From assembly GCA_947492175.1 (NCBI GenBank), contig CANLMQ010000009.1, positions 124,001-188,000 of the forward strand: a DNA stretch of 64,000 nucleotides. Reading direction: 5' to 3'. Made by a program: the position numbers and the translations under genes. Below, piece after piece: positions 54,996-64,000 of the stretch. The number at the start of each line of letters is the position of its first letter. Position 1 is the first letter of the stretch. This DNA is from an uncultured Draconibacterium sp. GTDB taxonomy: Bacteria; Bacteroidota; Bacteroidia; Bacteroidales; Prolixibacteraceae. The notes beneath the pieces are model-generated. The model was not told the origin of the DNA. It worked only from the letters and a program-made list of their open reading frames with translations, and ran no database searches.

Positions 54996-57900
54996 CTATT
55001 TATTTAATGTACGTGCCTGATAGTCTTTGGGCGGCTTTCCATAAAATGCTTTAAAAGAGGTGGAAAAATTGGCAGGAGTATTAAATCCAACCATATAAGC
55101 AATTTCTGAAATGGATAGTTTTCCTTCTCTTATTAATTGAGCTGCCTTTTTTAATCGAACCTGTCTGATAAAATCGTTTGGAGCTGATCCGGTCAGCGAT
55201 TTAAATTTTCTGAAGAGATGAGTGCGACTTAACCCCAACTCTTGTCCCAGCATTTCAACACTTAAACCTTTAGCATCAATATTCTTTTCAATGAAAGTAA
55301 TGGCATTTGAAATAAACTCTTTGTCGCGTGGATGAATTCCCAAGGGTTCAAGGTTATTTTTTTCCTGAGTGGAAGAGTAAAAAGATTTAATGTGCTGTTG
55401 CGTATTTAAAAGGTTTTTAATTATCTGGATTAAATGTTTTGGCAGAAAAGGTTTGGTTATATACGAATCAGCTCCGGTTTCATAACCTTCCATTTTGCTA
55501 TTTATGTCGCTTTTGGCTGTAAGAAGAATAACAAAAATATGGCTTGTTTTAATATTTGACTTTAATTTTTCGCAAAGTTGTGTACCACTCATTTTAGGCA
55601 TCATTACATCACTTATAATTAAATCATAATCATTCTTCTGAGCCAACTCATATCCACTTTCCCCATCTTCAGCTTCGTCAATTTTAAAACGATCTATTAA
55701 GATGGATACGATGTAATTACGTAATTCTTCATCGTCTTCAACCACAAGTATATTTGGTGCAGAAGATTGAGAGGTCACATTTTCTGTAGCTGTTTTAACA
55801 AGCGAAGTATCGTTTAAGTAATCTGTTTGGGTTCTTACATAAGTGTTTAGTTCAATGATTTTATTTTCGTTGGTATATTGGATTATGGTCTGGTCATAAG
55901 GGATTTCGATTGCAAGAGATGTCCCTCTGTTTTCTGTGCTTTCAATTTCCAATGTTCCATCATGAAGTTCTATCAGTTTTTTAGAATAGGCAAGCCCTAT
56001 TCCTGAACTTTGCATTTCAAGGTAATTTGTGTTGGTAGAATTACTATTAAATCTTTCAAAAATTCTTTTTAATTTTTCTGCAGCAATACCATTTCCTGTG
56101 TCTGACAGATTTATATTAACTGTACTTTGATTTTTGTTCCAGATTCGAATAGAAATAGAACCACCTTTAGGAGTATATTTAAAAGCATTAGATAGTATAT
56201 TGGTAAAAACCTTTTCTATTTTATCCTGGTCATAGTTAAAAGTTAAGGACTCAAAATCCGTATCTATAGTAAACAATATCTCGTTTTTAATGGCAATCGG
56301 ATTAAAGGCTGCCATTACCTTTTGTGTCGTCTCTATTAGGTTGTTGCACGTTTTCTTTAGCGGAAGTACATCTTGCTCAATTTTTCTGAAATCAATAAGC
56401 TGATTGATAAGTTCCAGCAAACGTTTTGAGTTGGTACTTATATTAGTCAATTTTGTTTTTAATCCTGAATTACCGTGCAAGTCAGCAATAATTTGTTCAA
56501 GCGGACCAATAATTAAGGTAAGTGGTGTTTTAAATTCATGAGATATATTTGTAAAGAAACGGAGTTTCATATGGTTTAACTCCTTTTGTTGATCTTTTTC
56601 AATTCTTTCAAGCTGGATAGCTGCTTTCATTTTTTCCTCATGACGAATCTGGTAACGTAACCCATAAAAAATAAGTAGAATAATACAACCATATATTGTA
56701 TAAGCCCACCAGGTATACCAAGGTGGATTTTTTATTGTGAAAGTGATTTTTGCACCCTCATTATTCCAAATATTGTCGTTGTTTGATGCTATTACATTAA
56801 AAGTATATTTGCCTGGCTTAAGGTTAGTATAGGTTACTTGTCTTTGGTCTTGTACTTTATTAAAGTCGTCGTCTAATCCCAATAATTGATATGCAAAATT
56901 GCTCTTTTTGGCTTTAGAATAATTTAGTGTACTGTATTTGAAACTTATGGTATTCTGATTGTATTTAAGATTAATGGGAAGGCCAAGACGTAAAGCCTGA
57001 TTTATTGGAGTATTTTTGAGGTCAGTAATAACACTTCCATAATTTACACTCATATCTTCCAGTTTTACAGGGAAGGTGATATAATTTCCTCTGATGTCAT
57101 CAGGATTAAAAAAGACAATACCATCAGTACATCCAAAAAAGATTTCGCCCGACTCACTTTTAAAACTTGAGTTGTAATGAAATTCATCGGCATTCATACC
57201 ATCGCTTCTATAATAATTAGAAAAGTCGTTTAAGCTATAGTTAAATCGTGAAAGTCCGTTATTGGTACCAATCCATAACCGGCCTTTTGAATCTTCCTCT
57301 ATAGAGCAAATATCGTTGGAAGGTAATCCATCATTAACCGTGAACTGTTGAAATTTGTCTGAATCGGGCAAATAAAGAAAGAGTCCGTTAAATTCTGTAC
57401 CCACCCACATCCTTTCTTTCGAATCTTTAAAAACACAAACAAATTTATCATCAGGTAGATTGATGTTTTTAGTATCTGATTTAAAATAACTTATAGAACG
57501 ATCGGTATTTATACGACATAAACTGGTGTTATAGTTAGCGCACCAAATATTACCCTGGTTATCTTCTTCAATATTTTGTGTATTGGCGGCATTAAAAAAG
57601 TTGGAAAAGTTACCTGTTTTATGATTAAATAGAAATACTCCCGTATGTGTAGCAACCCATGTTTGCTCATTCCTGTCGGTTAAAATTCCTGTAATCTGAG
57701 AATCATCACCTCTACCATAACCGGGTATTTGATAAATTTTGCTTTGTTTATTTCTGAAATCGAAGCGGGTTAGTATATTCTCCTCCGAACCGATCCAGAT
57801 GATACCGTTTTTATCGCCTTGTATAGTTCTAACGATTTTTTCTTTTAAATGGTTCAGTTCTGAAAACTTACTATTGGATTGAACAAATTCACTTCTGTTG

Positions 57901-59075
57901 TTAACGATGAGCAATCCCTTATTGTCAAATGTTCCCAAAAAAAGATATCCTTCTTCGTTTTTGTATATAGCGGTAATGTTTTTACTTGTGTTCTCCAGTT
58001 TTTCTGCGAGCTTATTATTGGGATTAAAAAGTTTTGTTTTGTTATAAATTACATTTACTCCCTGGCTAAAGCTACCAACCCAAATATTTTTCTGATTATC
58101 TTGAAATCCACAGGTTAATATGTTGCCTGAAATTGTTTTTGGATTACCTGCTTCATGAGTAAATTGTTTAAATTGGTTTTCTGTTTTATTGTACAAATAA
58201 AGTTTATCGCCTCCAATCCATAAATTATCATCATCAGATTTTATAATAAAGTTCAGAGGAGTTCCAATTTTCGGGGCATTGTTCTGCCAGATTAAACTAA
58301 TTTTTCTTGTTTTCTTATTATAGTTGAACAAACCTTTATCTGTTGCTAACCACAGGTTTGTTTCATTAAAAGGATAAATTTCTTTTATGTTGTATGGCAA
58401 AATGTTCGAAGAAGTAGTAACGTTTAATGCCATGGTTATTTCATGTGCTGCATTATAGGTTATAATTGGAGAAGTATTATCACCTGCAATAAATATGGTT
58501 CCCTTGCTGTCTTCATATATGGAAGTAACATCTGTTAAAGAACTTTTCCCATCGGGATGCAGAATTTCTTCTAATGATTCGTTTGAGTCTTGTTTGAGTA
58601 AATAAAGTTTTAATTGGGATGCAATCCATATTCCACCATTAGAATCTTCAAATAGATTGGTAATACTGTTATTATCTACATCGTATTGATTGTTCAGTGC
58701 GATACGAATGAAATTATCGTTTTCCCGATTGTATTTATGCAATCCTCCAGCCCATGTCCCAATCCATAAGGTGCCATCTGAACTTTCAAGAAGGGCTGTT
58801 ATTTGATGATAGCGGAGAGAAGTTGTATCATTAATCTTGCTTTTATAAGTTTTGAATTCGTACCCATTGTATCTGCAAAGTCCACGTTTGGTTCCAAACC
58901 ATAAATAGCCTTCCTGGTCTTGAATAATACAATTAACACTGTTATTGGGTAAACCTTCATTAACTGTAATATGGTCAAACTCCACATTTCTGCTTATGAA
59001 ATCGGTAGATATTCCCGGTACTGCCGATATTAGTATGAGAATTGCTGAGATGAGTATGTAGTATCGGAATTTCAT
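54996..59075 (-). CDS. Hybrid two-component system regulator (sensor kinase + AraC output)
   Basis: This is a one-protein signalling system of 1359 residues. A signal peptide is followed by two periplasmic beta-propellers of Reg_prop repeats (about 30-700; recurrent GLPNNSVNCI and GxLWIGT elements) and a Y_Y_Y domain (about 715-783). A membrane segment (about 786-808), HisKA with phospho-acceptor His846 (ISHEFKTPL), an ATPase domain (about 945-1065), a receiver with Asp1156 (ISDVMMPKMSG), and an AraC helix-turn-helix (about 1258-1357) come next. Such regulators bind an oligosaccharide in the periplasm and activate their PUL. It is divergent from the SusC gene at 59359, whose upstream direct repeats are the expected target. 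Confidence 0.96.
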   Translation of the reverse strand: MKFRYYILISAILILISAVPGISTDFISRNVEFDHITVNEGLPNNSVNCIIQDQEGYLWFGTKRGLCRYNGYEFKTYKSKINDTTSLRYHQITALLESSDGTLWIGTWAGGLHKYNRENDNFIRIALNNQYDVDNNSITNLFEDSNGGIWIASQLKLYLLKQDSNESLEEILHPDGKSSLTDVTSIYEDSKGTIFIAGDNTSPIITYNAAHEITMALNVTTSSNILPYNIKEIYPFNETNLWLATDKGLFNYNKKTRKISLIWQNNAPKIGTPLNFIIKSDDDNLWIGGDKLYLYNKTENQFKQFTHEAGNPKTISGNILTCGFQDNQKNIWVGSFSQGVNVIYNKTKLFNPNNKLAEKLENTSKNITAIYKNEEGYLFLGTFDNKGLLIVNNRSEFVQSNSKFSELNHLKEKIVRTIQGDKNGIIWIGSEENILTRFDFRNKQSKIYQIPGYGRGDDSQITGILTDRNEQTWVATHTGVFLFNHKTGNFSNFFNAANTQNIEEDNQGNIWCANYNTSLCRINTDRSISYFKSDTKNINLPDDKFVCVFKDSKERMWVGTEFNGLFLYLPDSDKFQQFTVNDGLPSNDICSIEEDSKGRLWIGTNNGLSRFNYSLNDFSNYYRSDGMNADEFHYNSSFKSESGEIFFGCTDGIVFFNPDDIRGNYITFPVKLEDMSVNYGSVITDLKNTPINQALRLGLPINLKYNQNTISFKYSTLNYSKAKKSNFAYQLLGLDDDFNKVQDQRQVTYTNLKPGKYTFNVIASNNDNIWNNEGAKITFTIKNPPWYTWWAYTIYGCIILLIFYGLRYQIRHEEKMKAAIQLERIEKDQQKELNHMKLRFFTNISHEFKTPLTLIIGPLEQIIADLHGNSGLKTKLTNISTNSKRLLELINQLIDFRKIEQDVLPLKKTCNNLIETTQKVMAAFNPIAIKNEILFTIDTDFESLTFNYDQDKIEKVFTNILSNAFKYTPKGGSISIRIWNKNQSTVNINLSDTGNGIAAEKLKRIFERFNSNSTNTNYLEMQSSGIGLAYSKKLIELHDGTLEIESTENRGTSLAIEIPYDQTIIQYTNENKIIELNTYVRTQTDYLNDTSLVKTATENVTSQSSAPNILVVEDDEELRNYIVSILIDRFKIDEAEDGESGYELAQKNDYDLIISDVMMPKMSGTQLCEKLKSNIKTSHIFVILLTAKSDINSKMEGYETGADSYITKPFLPKHLIQIIKNLLNTQQHIKSFYSSTQEKNNLEPLGIHPRDKEFISNAITFIEKNIDAKGLSVEMLGQELGLSRTHLFRKFKSLTGSAPNDFIRQVRLKKAAQLIREGKLSISEIAYMVGFNTPANFSTSFKAFYGKPPKDYQARTLNK

Positions 59076-59203
59076 TCTGAAATATTACTTTCTTCTTTGT
59101 GAAGCATGGTATCTATCGTATTAACGGAGTATAAAAGACACACAATCTATTAAGCACCCGAAAATACAAAATATTACCGATCTAAAGCAGAATTGGAATA
59201 AAT

Positions 59204-59238
59204 ACAACATCATCAAATCATTTTACAACATTGTCAAA
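59204..59238. promoter_or_regulatory. 14-bp direct repeat, likely binding site of the hybrid regulator
   Basis: ACAACATCATCAAA (59204-59217) and ACAACATTGTCAAA (59225-59238) match at 12 of 14 positions with starts 21 bp apart, two helical turns. The second copy ends 4 bases before a consensus -7 element. Direct repeats directly upstream of the promoter are what an AraC-type activator is expected to bind. Confidence 0.6.
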
Positions 59239-59250
59239 AGTGTATATTTG
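59221..59250 (+). promoter_or_regulatory. Bacteroidota-type promoter for the susC operon
   Basis: TATATTTG at 59243-59250 is an exact match to the -7 consensus TAnnTTTG. A weak -33-like TTTTA lies at 59221. It is about 110 bases before the susC ATG and next to the direct repeat, consistent with an activated promoter that has a poor -33 element. Confidence 0.55.
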
Positions 59251-59358
59251 ATGCGGACGAAATTTGGAACATAATCAAAATTTAAAAACCAAAAAGAAAA
59301 AGCTAAAGTATAGCATTGGCGTAATCTTTATGCCGATAAAAATTAATCAGATTAAACT

Positions 59359-62300
59359 ATGAAAAAGAATCAAATTAGACCGCAATGGTATTTGAGGGCA
59401 TTACTATTATTTATGGTAAGTTTTTCTTTTTTCCAGTTAAATGCTCAAACTATTGAGCTAAGAGGAAAAATATCTAGTCAGGAGGGAGAATCTTTACCAG
59501 GAGTGAATGTTATTATTAAAGGTACTAATACTGGAGTAATTTCTAATACAGATGGAAATTATTCCTTGAATGTTAAAGCCGATGATGTACTTGTATTTTC
59601 GTTTATTGGATTTAAAAAGCTGGAAATTCCTGTCGATGGAAAAACAACAATAAATGTAACAATGCAAACCGAATCGATTGGATTGGACGAGGTAGTAGCC
59701 ATTGGTTATGGCTCGCAAAAAAGAGCAAGTGTTACAGGAGCAGTAGCAACTATTGATTCAAAGAAATTGACTGTTGCTCCAACCGCCAGTACAACCAATA
59801 CATTGGCTGGTCGGTTACCGGGATTGATTACTAAACAACAAAGTGGATTACCTGGAAGTGATAACGCAAGCTTGAGCATTCGAGGTTTTGGCGCTCCTCT
59901 GGTAATTGTTGATGGTATTGAATCGAGTTTTAATAATATTGATGCGAATGAGATTGAATCAATCTCAGTATTGAAAGATGCTGCTGCGGCTATTTACGGT
60001 GCAAGGGCCGGTGATGGCGTAATATTGGTAACTACCAAAAGGGGAGAAGTCAACAAACCAACAATAACCCTGAACAGTAACATGACCTTTCAGGGGAGAA
60101 CTCAAATGCCTATTATGGCCAGTTCAGGTCAAATGGCCGAATTATTAAGAGAAACACATACGAATAGCGGACAGCCCGAGGCCAATCAACGATTTACAGA
60201 AGAAGAGGTACAACTGTTTTACGACGGCACAAATCCTGATTATCCAGATACCGATTGGCTAGATGTGGTGGCAAGAGATTGGGCTCCACAACAGCAACAT
60301 AACCTCTCCATAAGAGGAGGAAGTGATAAAATAAAATATTACGGTTTTTTGGGGTATTTAGATCAACAGTCAATGTTTAAAAATAACGGGGGAGAATATC
60401 AGAGGTATAATTTAAGATCGAACATTGATGCCCAAATTCTGGAGAATCTGACGGCCCAAATCGACATCTCAAGTATATGGGAAAATAGGGATTTCCCGGC
60501 GAGAACAGATGAGGGAGCTAACTCGGTTTGGCAAGAATACTGGAACTCTGAGCCATTTTGGAGTTCAACCTTACCGGATGGAAGGCTTGCCTATGGAGGA
60601 GCTGGTGGCGCCATTGGCATTCATTATATGACCAATAGCGATCTATCGGGATACAGGCGAACTCAAAGCCAGAATTTTAAGGGAAGTTTGGCCTTAAAGT
60701 ATGATTTTAATTTTATAGAGGGTTTGTCGGCCAAGGCATTCTTTAACCTCAACCAGGATTATCTTTTCTGGAAACAATTTAGCTGGCTAGCTGATAGCTG
60801 GTCGTACAACTACTCGAACGATTCATATACGCTGAGAACACAAAAAGATGAGCCAAAATTGACGCAGAGTAACTACAGGAACAAAGTACTTACAGGTCAG
60901 TTTTCTCTTAATTACAATAGAACCTTTGGCGAAAGTCATGATGTGTCTGCTTTGGCATTATATGAAGTTGTCGATTATTACGGTGATTGGATTAGGGCTG
61001 AAAGGATTGGTTATAAAACTACCGCAATCGATTATCTGTTTGCCGGCGGTCTGGCCAATCAAACTGCCGATGGTAGGGCTTCGGAAATGGGACGCCAAAG
61101 CTATATCGGACGTGTTAACTATGCCTATCAATCAAAATACCTGGTGGAGGCAACCGTAAGGGTTGACGAATCAGCCAAATTCAGTAAAGACGAAAGAGCA
61201 GGTGTTTTTCCCAGTGTTTCGCTGGGGTGGAGAGTATCTGAAGAAGGATTTATGAAAGAGAATCTGCCTGGACTCGAAAATTTGAAGTTACGGGCAAGTT
61301 ATAGTCAGACAGGTAAAGACGCAGTGGGAAATTTTCAGTACCTATCGGGCTATGCCTACGGAGAAAGTTACATGATGGGATCTGCTCCGTCGCAGGGGTT
61401 GGTAACAACTGGAATGGCAAACCCCTTGCTTACATGGGAGACTATGACAATTTACAATGCCGGTTTTGACTTCTCGTTGGGAAAACGGAAGTTGTACGGC
61501 GAATTTGATGTATTTTACCGCCTCAGGGAAGGGATTCCGGGACAAAGAGTGGCATCCCTTCCCAGTACATTTGGCGCCAGTTTGCCTGTTGAAAACCTGA
61601 ATGCTATTAATACACGCGGATTTGAATTGCTTCTGGGACATGAAGGACGCTGGAAAGATTTGAGCTGGAATGTTCGTGGTAACGTTTCGTGGTCGCGATC
61701 AAAATGGGATTTCTATGATGAACCTGCCGAATGGGATAATCCGGATCAGGAAAGACAACAAAAGAGAACCGGAGAATGGACCGACCGTGCATTCGGTTAT
61801 GTTTCAGAGGGCTTATTCACTAATCAGGACGAAATTGATGCATTGGAATATGTATACGACGAAACAATTGGAAATGCAGCGATTAAACCCGGGGACATAC
61901 GTTACAAAGATACCAACGACGATGGTTTATTAAATTGGAAAGATCAGGTGGAAATTGGAAAGGGAACCGTTCCACATTGGATAGGTGGTTTAAACATGGA
62001 TCTTAGCTATAAAAGCTTTGATCTCACTGCATTTTTCCAGGGAGCCTGGGGATTTAACCAACGCTTAGCCTTAAAGTGGGGAGTTAATTTTTCAGAATTA
62101 ATGTACAACGAACGGTGGACGCCGGAAAAAAATCATAGCGATGGATTAATTCCCCGTTTAGGCGGAGCAGGTTCCAATGAATGGGAATCTGATTATTACT
62201 ACAAAAAATCAGATTACCTACGTTTGAAAACAATGTCGCTGGGTTACAACCTTCCAAAATCCATTCTGCAAAAGGTAAATATTCAAAACCTGAGGTTGTA

Positions 62301-62436
62301 CGTTGCCGGAACTAATGTCTTTACGGTTAGCGGAATGAATAAGTATTCTATTGACCCGGAAGCACCCAGTGGTCAGGGAGGATATTACTATCCGCAAATG
62401 CGCACTTTCAGCTTTGGTATAAATCTTACACTTTAA
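59359..62436 (+). CDS. SusC-family TonB-dependent receptor
   Basis: This outer-membrane importer of 1025 residues has a signal peptide ending at LNAQ. A carboxypeptidase-regulatory-like domain covers about 33-95 (GESLPGVNVIIKGTNTG). The plug starts near 109 (DEVVAIGYGSQKRASVTGAV) with SISVLKDAAAAIYGARAGDGV, and the barrel ends in MRTFSFGINLTL. It has no STN domain, which fits control by the adjacent hybrid two-component regulator rather than by a sigma/anti-sigma pair. The SusD gene starts 12 bp later. Confidence 0.96.
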   Translation: MKKNQIRPQWYLRALLLFMVSFSFFQLNAQTIELRGKISSQEGESLPGVNVIIKGTNTGVISNTDGNYSLNVKADDVLVFSFIGFKKLEIPVDGKTTINVTMQTESIGLDEVVAIGYGSQKRASVTGAVATIDSKKLTVAPTASTTNTLAGRLPGLITKQQSGLPGSDNASLSIRGFGAPLVIVDGIESSFNNIDANEIESISVLKDAAAAIYGARAGDGVILVTTKRGEVNKPTITLNSNMTFQGRTQMPIMASSGQMAELLRETHTNSGQPEANQRFTEEEVQLFYDGTNPDYPDTDWLDVVARDWAPQQQHNLSIRGGSDKIKYYGFLGYLDQQSMFKNNGGEYQRYNLRSNIDAQILENLTAQIDISSIWENRDFPARTDEGANSVWQEYWNSEPFWSSTLPDGRLAYGGAGGAIGIHYMTNSDLSGYRRTQSQNFKGSLALKYDFNFIEGLSAKAFFNLNQDYLFWKQFSWLADSWSYNYSNDSYTLRTQKDEPKLTQSNYRNKVLTGQFSLNYNRTFGESHDVSALALYEVVDYYGDWIRAERIGYKTTAIDYLFAGGLANQTADGRASEMGRQSYIGRVNYAYQSKYLVEATVRVDESAKFSKDERAGVFPSVSLGWRVSEEGFMKENLPGLENLKLRASYSQTGKDAVGNFQYLSGYAYGESYMMGSAPSQGLVTTGMANPLLTWETMTIYNAGFDFSLGKRKLYGEFDVFYRLREGIPGQRVASLPSTFGASLPVENLNAINTRGFELLLGHEGRWKDLSWNVRGNVSWSRSKWDFYDEPAEWDNPDQERQQKRTGEWTDRAFGYVSEGLFTNQDEIDALEYVYDETIGNAAIKPGDIRYKDTNDDGLLNWKDQVEIGKGTVPHWIGGLNMDLSYKSFDLTAFFQGAWGFNQRLALKWGVNFSELMYNERWTPEKNHSDGLIPRLGGAGSNEWESDYYYKKSDYLRLKTMSLGYNLPKSILQKVNIQNLRLYVAGTNVFTVSGMNKYSIDPEAPSGQGGYYYPQMRTFSFGINLTL

Positions 62437-62448
62437 AACTTCGCAATT

Positions 62449-64000
62449 ATGAAAAATATACAAATACTATTATTAATATCTGTCCTCTTCTTTACATCCT
62501 GCGAAGAGGTACTCGACAAAGAACCGCTTGACATTATTTCGGATGCTGCGGTGTGGTCTGATCCGGTTCTGATTGACGATTACCTGAATCAATGCTATGC
62601 CGAGATGGTTTTTGCCTGGGAAACCCAATACGGAGGAACGCCCAGGTACATGCCTACCGGACTGTATACATGGTTTGAGCAGGTACATTCCATTACCATA
62701 GCGGATGAAGCAAGTTTTGGTTGGGTTCCGGCCCCGAAGTCACACTGGATCAGTATTGGTGGTGGCATTATGGAATGGTGGGGTTACCCAACAGTTCGTA
62801 AACTGAATATATTCCTTGAAAACATGGATCCGATGGACCTGGAAGCGGGGTACAAAACAAGCCGTATGGCCGAGGCGCGTTTTCTGCGGGCGTTCTGCTA
62901 TTTTAATATGGTAAAACGATATGGTGGAGTTCCGCTGATTACCAGGGTACAGCAGTTAGACGATCCGGATGAAGAATTATACCGTTTCAGAGATAAAGAA
63001 GCTGATATCTATGACTTTATTTTGACAGAAATAGATGATATCGTAGACGATCTGCCTGACAGGTGGGAAGGAACTGACTATGGGCGGGCTTCTAAATATG
63101 CGGCACTGGCTCTCAAAAGCAGGGCTGCCATGTATGCCGGAAGTATTGCCAGCTGGGGCGAAGTGGCGCTTAACGAAGTAGTTGGTATTCCGCAAAGCAA
63201 AGCTTCTGGTTACTGGCAGGCTTCTTATGATGCTTCCCGGGAAATTATTACCAAGGGTGGTTTTAGTTTGTATAATGCCCATGCCAATAAAACAACCAAT
63301 TTCAGAAACCTTTTTCTGGATGAAGGGAACGGTGAATCCATATTCTCAGAACAGTTTGACGGTTTGTCGGGGAAAGGTCACTCGTACGATATGTGGATGA
63401 ATCCTTGGGGACATCATGTTTGGGGTGCCGGACAGCAAGGAGCCGTAAATCTTGAAATGGTGGAATCATTCGAATATATAGATGGAAGAGCAGGCATTAT
63501 TGACAGGGATAAGATTGCAGCGGGCCATGCATGGACAGTGGATGAATTGTTTGGAAACAAAGATCCGCGCTTTAAGGCTTCGGTTTATACACACGGATCA
63601 TCGTGGAAGAGTGGCCAGGTAAGACTGGATTATCATATTGGTACGGAAACGCCCGAGGGGGTTACCAATGTTGGATCGTATAAAGGCGTGCTTTGTGCAA
63701 CACCTACTGCTGTAACTCCTTTTGGGGTGTTAAAATACCTGGACGAGGCAGAACGTGCATTTGTTATGGAACGGAACCATTCGGATACTGATTACATGGT
63801 GTTTCGATTAGGGGAAGTCCTGCTTAATTACGCCGAAGCAGCCATTGAACTGGGTAAAGATGGCGATGCTTTATGGGCCATAAATGAAATTCGTAAACGT
63901 GCCGGAATGCCAACATACCAAGCCATTTCGCGTGATTTAGTGCGCAAGGAGCGTAAAGTGGAACTGGCTTTTGAAGGAAACCGTTTCTGGGATTTACGGC
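62449..64000 (+). CDS. SusD/RagB-family lipoprotein, 3' end outside the window
   Basis: The frame is open from ATG 62449 to the window end (517 codons). It has a lipobox at FFTSCEE and begins DKEPLDIISDAAVW, as SusD proteins do. RMAEARFLRAFCYFNMVKRYGGVPLI and the closing ERKVELAFEGNRFWDLR are family signatures. The last motif usually lies some 40-100 residues before the C-terminus, so little of the gene is missing. It pairs with the SusC just upstream and captures the glycan at the cell surface. Confidence 0.95.
   Translation, partial: MKNIQILLLISVLFFTSCEEVLDKEPLDIISDAAVWSDPVLIDDYLNQCYAEMVFAWETQYGGTPRYMPTGLYTWFEQVHSITIADEASFGWVPAPKSHWISIGGGIMEWWGYPTVRKLNIFLENMDPMDLEAGYKTSRMAEARFLRAFCYFNMVKRYGGVPLITRVQQLDDPDEELYRFRDKEADIYDFILTEIDDIVDDLPDRWEGTDYGRASKYAALALKSRAAMYAGSIASWGEVALNEVVGIPQSKASGYWQASYDASREIITKGGFSLYNAHANKTTNFRNLFLDEGNGESIFSEQFDGLSGKGHSYDMWMNPWGHHVWGAGQQGAVNLEMVESFEYIDGRAGIIDRDKIAAGHAWTVDELFGNKDPRFKASVYTHGSSWKSGQVRLDYHIGTETPEGVTNVGSYKGVLCATPTAVTPFGVLKYLDEAERAFVMERNHSDTDYMVFRLGEVLLNYAEAAIELGKDGDALWAINEIRKRAGMPTYQAISRDLVRKERKVELAFEGNRFWDLR

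Noticed and set aside
54866..55054. Small open frame on the plus strand (62 codons)
   Set aside because: It overlaps the end of the regulator on the other strand, has no family marks and no promoter; it looks like a chance frame.

Overview
The window looks like part of a Bacteroidota chromosome. I infer a Marinilabiliales/Prolixibacteraceae-like, plant- or algal-glycan degrader. The evidence is SusC/SusD pairs, an ECF sigma/FecR pair, a hybrid two-component regulator with an AraC output domain, a type IX secretion sorting domain, low GC, a TAnnTTTG promoter element and many exported glycosidases. I saw no mobile element, CRISPR array, tRNA or rRNA.

Layout: (1) 1-4484 is the tail of a sulfated-fucoside cluster: sulfatase (cut by the window edge), SGNH acetylesterase and GH29 fucosidase. 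(2) 4647-6023 (minus) is a housekeeping-type fusion of a zinc-protease-like domain with a RimK ATP-grasp ligase. (3) 6694-11305 is a compact oxidative-glycoside module: DUF1080 (3-keto-disaccharide hydrolase family), an MFS sugar-acid-type transporter, a Tat-exported Gfo/Idh oxidoreductase and a GntR regulator with a sugar-sensor domain. A 10-bp-periodic repeat lies upstream. (4) 11641-25880 is a polysaccharide utilisation locus (PUL) controlled by ECF sigma and FecR: STN-type SusC, SusD, then a GH106-type rhamnosidase, two divergent GH28 enzymes and a third GH28-like protein that has lost its catalytic residues. Strong terminators follow SusD and the third GH28-like gene. (5) 25968-53159 is a 27-kb co-directional block with no SusCD of its own. 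It holds DUF4855, GH29, a GH141-like beta-helix protein, M28 and C69 peptidases, GH92, an M55 D-aminopeptidase, a D-cysteine desulfhydrase-like enzyme, two GH97, DUF4838, a ceramidase-like protein, a UroD-like protein, two Gfo/Idh oxidoreductases, an apparently exported NagA-like deacetylase, an Nramp-fold transporter lacking the metal motifs, and a frameshifted nagB. (6) 53362-54618 is a lone repeat protein with a type IX sorting tail. (7) 54996 to the window end is a third PUL: a divergent hybrid two-component regulator, SusC, and a SusD that runs off the window.

Working together, regions 1, 4 and 5 would remove sulfate, acetyl, fucose, rhamnose and galacturonic acid from complex pectin or fucose-rich glycans. 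Region 5 adds peptidases, mannosidase and amino-sugar enzymes, which suggests a glycopeptide-like substrate. The most notable points are the D-amino-acid enzymes inside a glycan locus, the exported NagA beside an unusual Nramp-like transporter and a broken nagB, the dead GH28 paralogue, the two atypical GH97 active sites, and several operator-like repeats.
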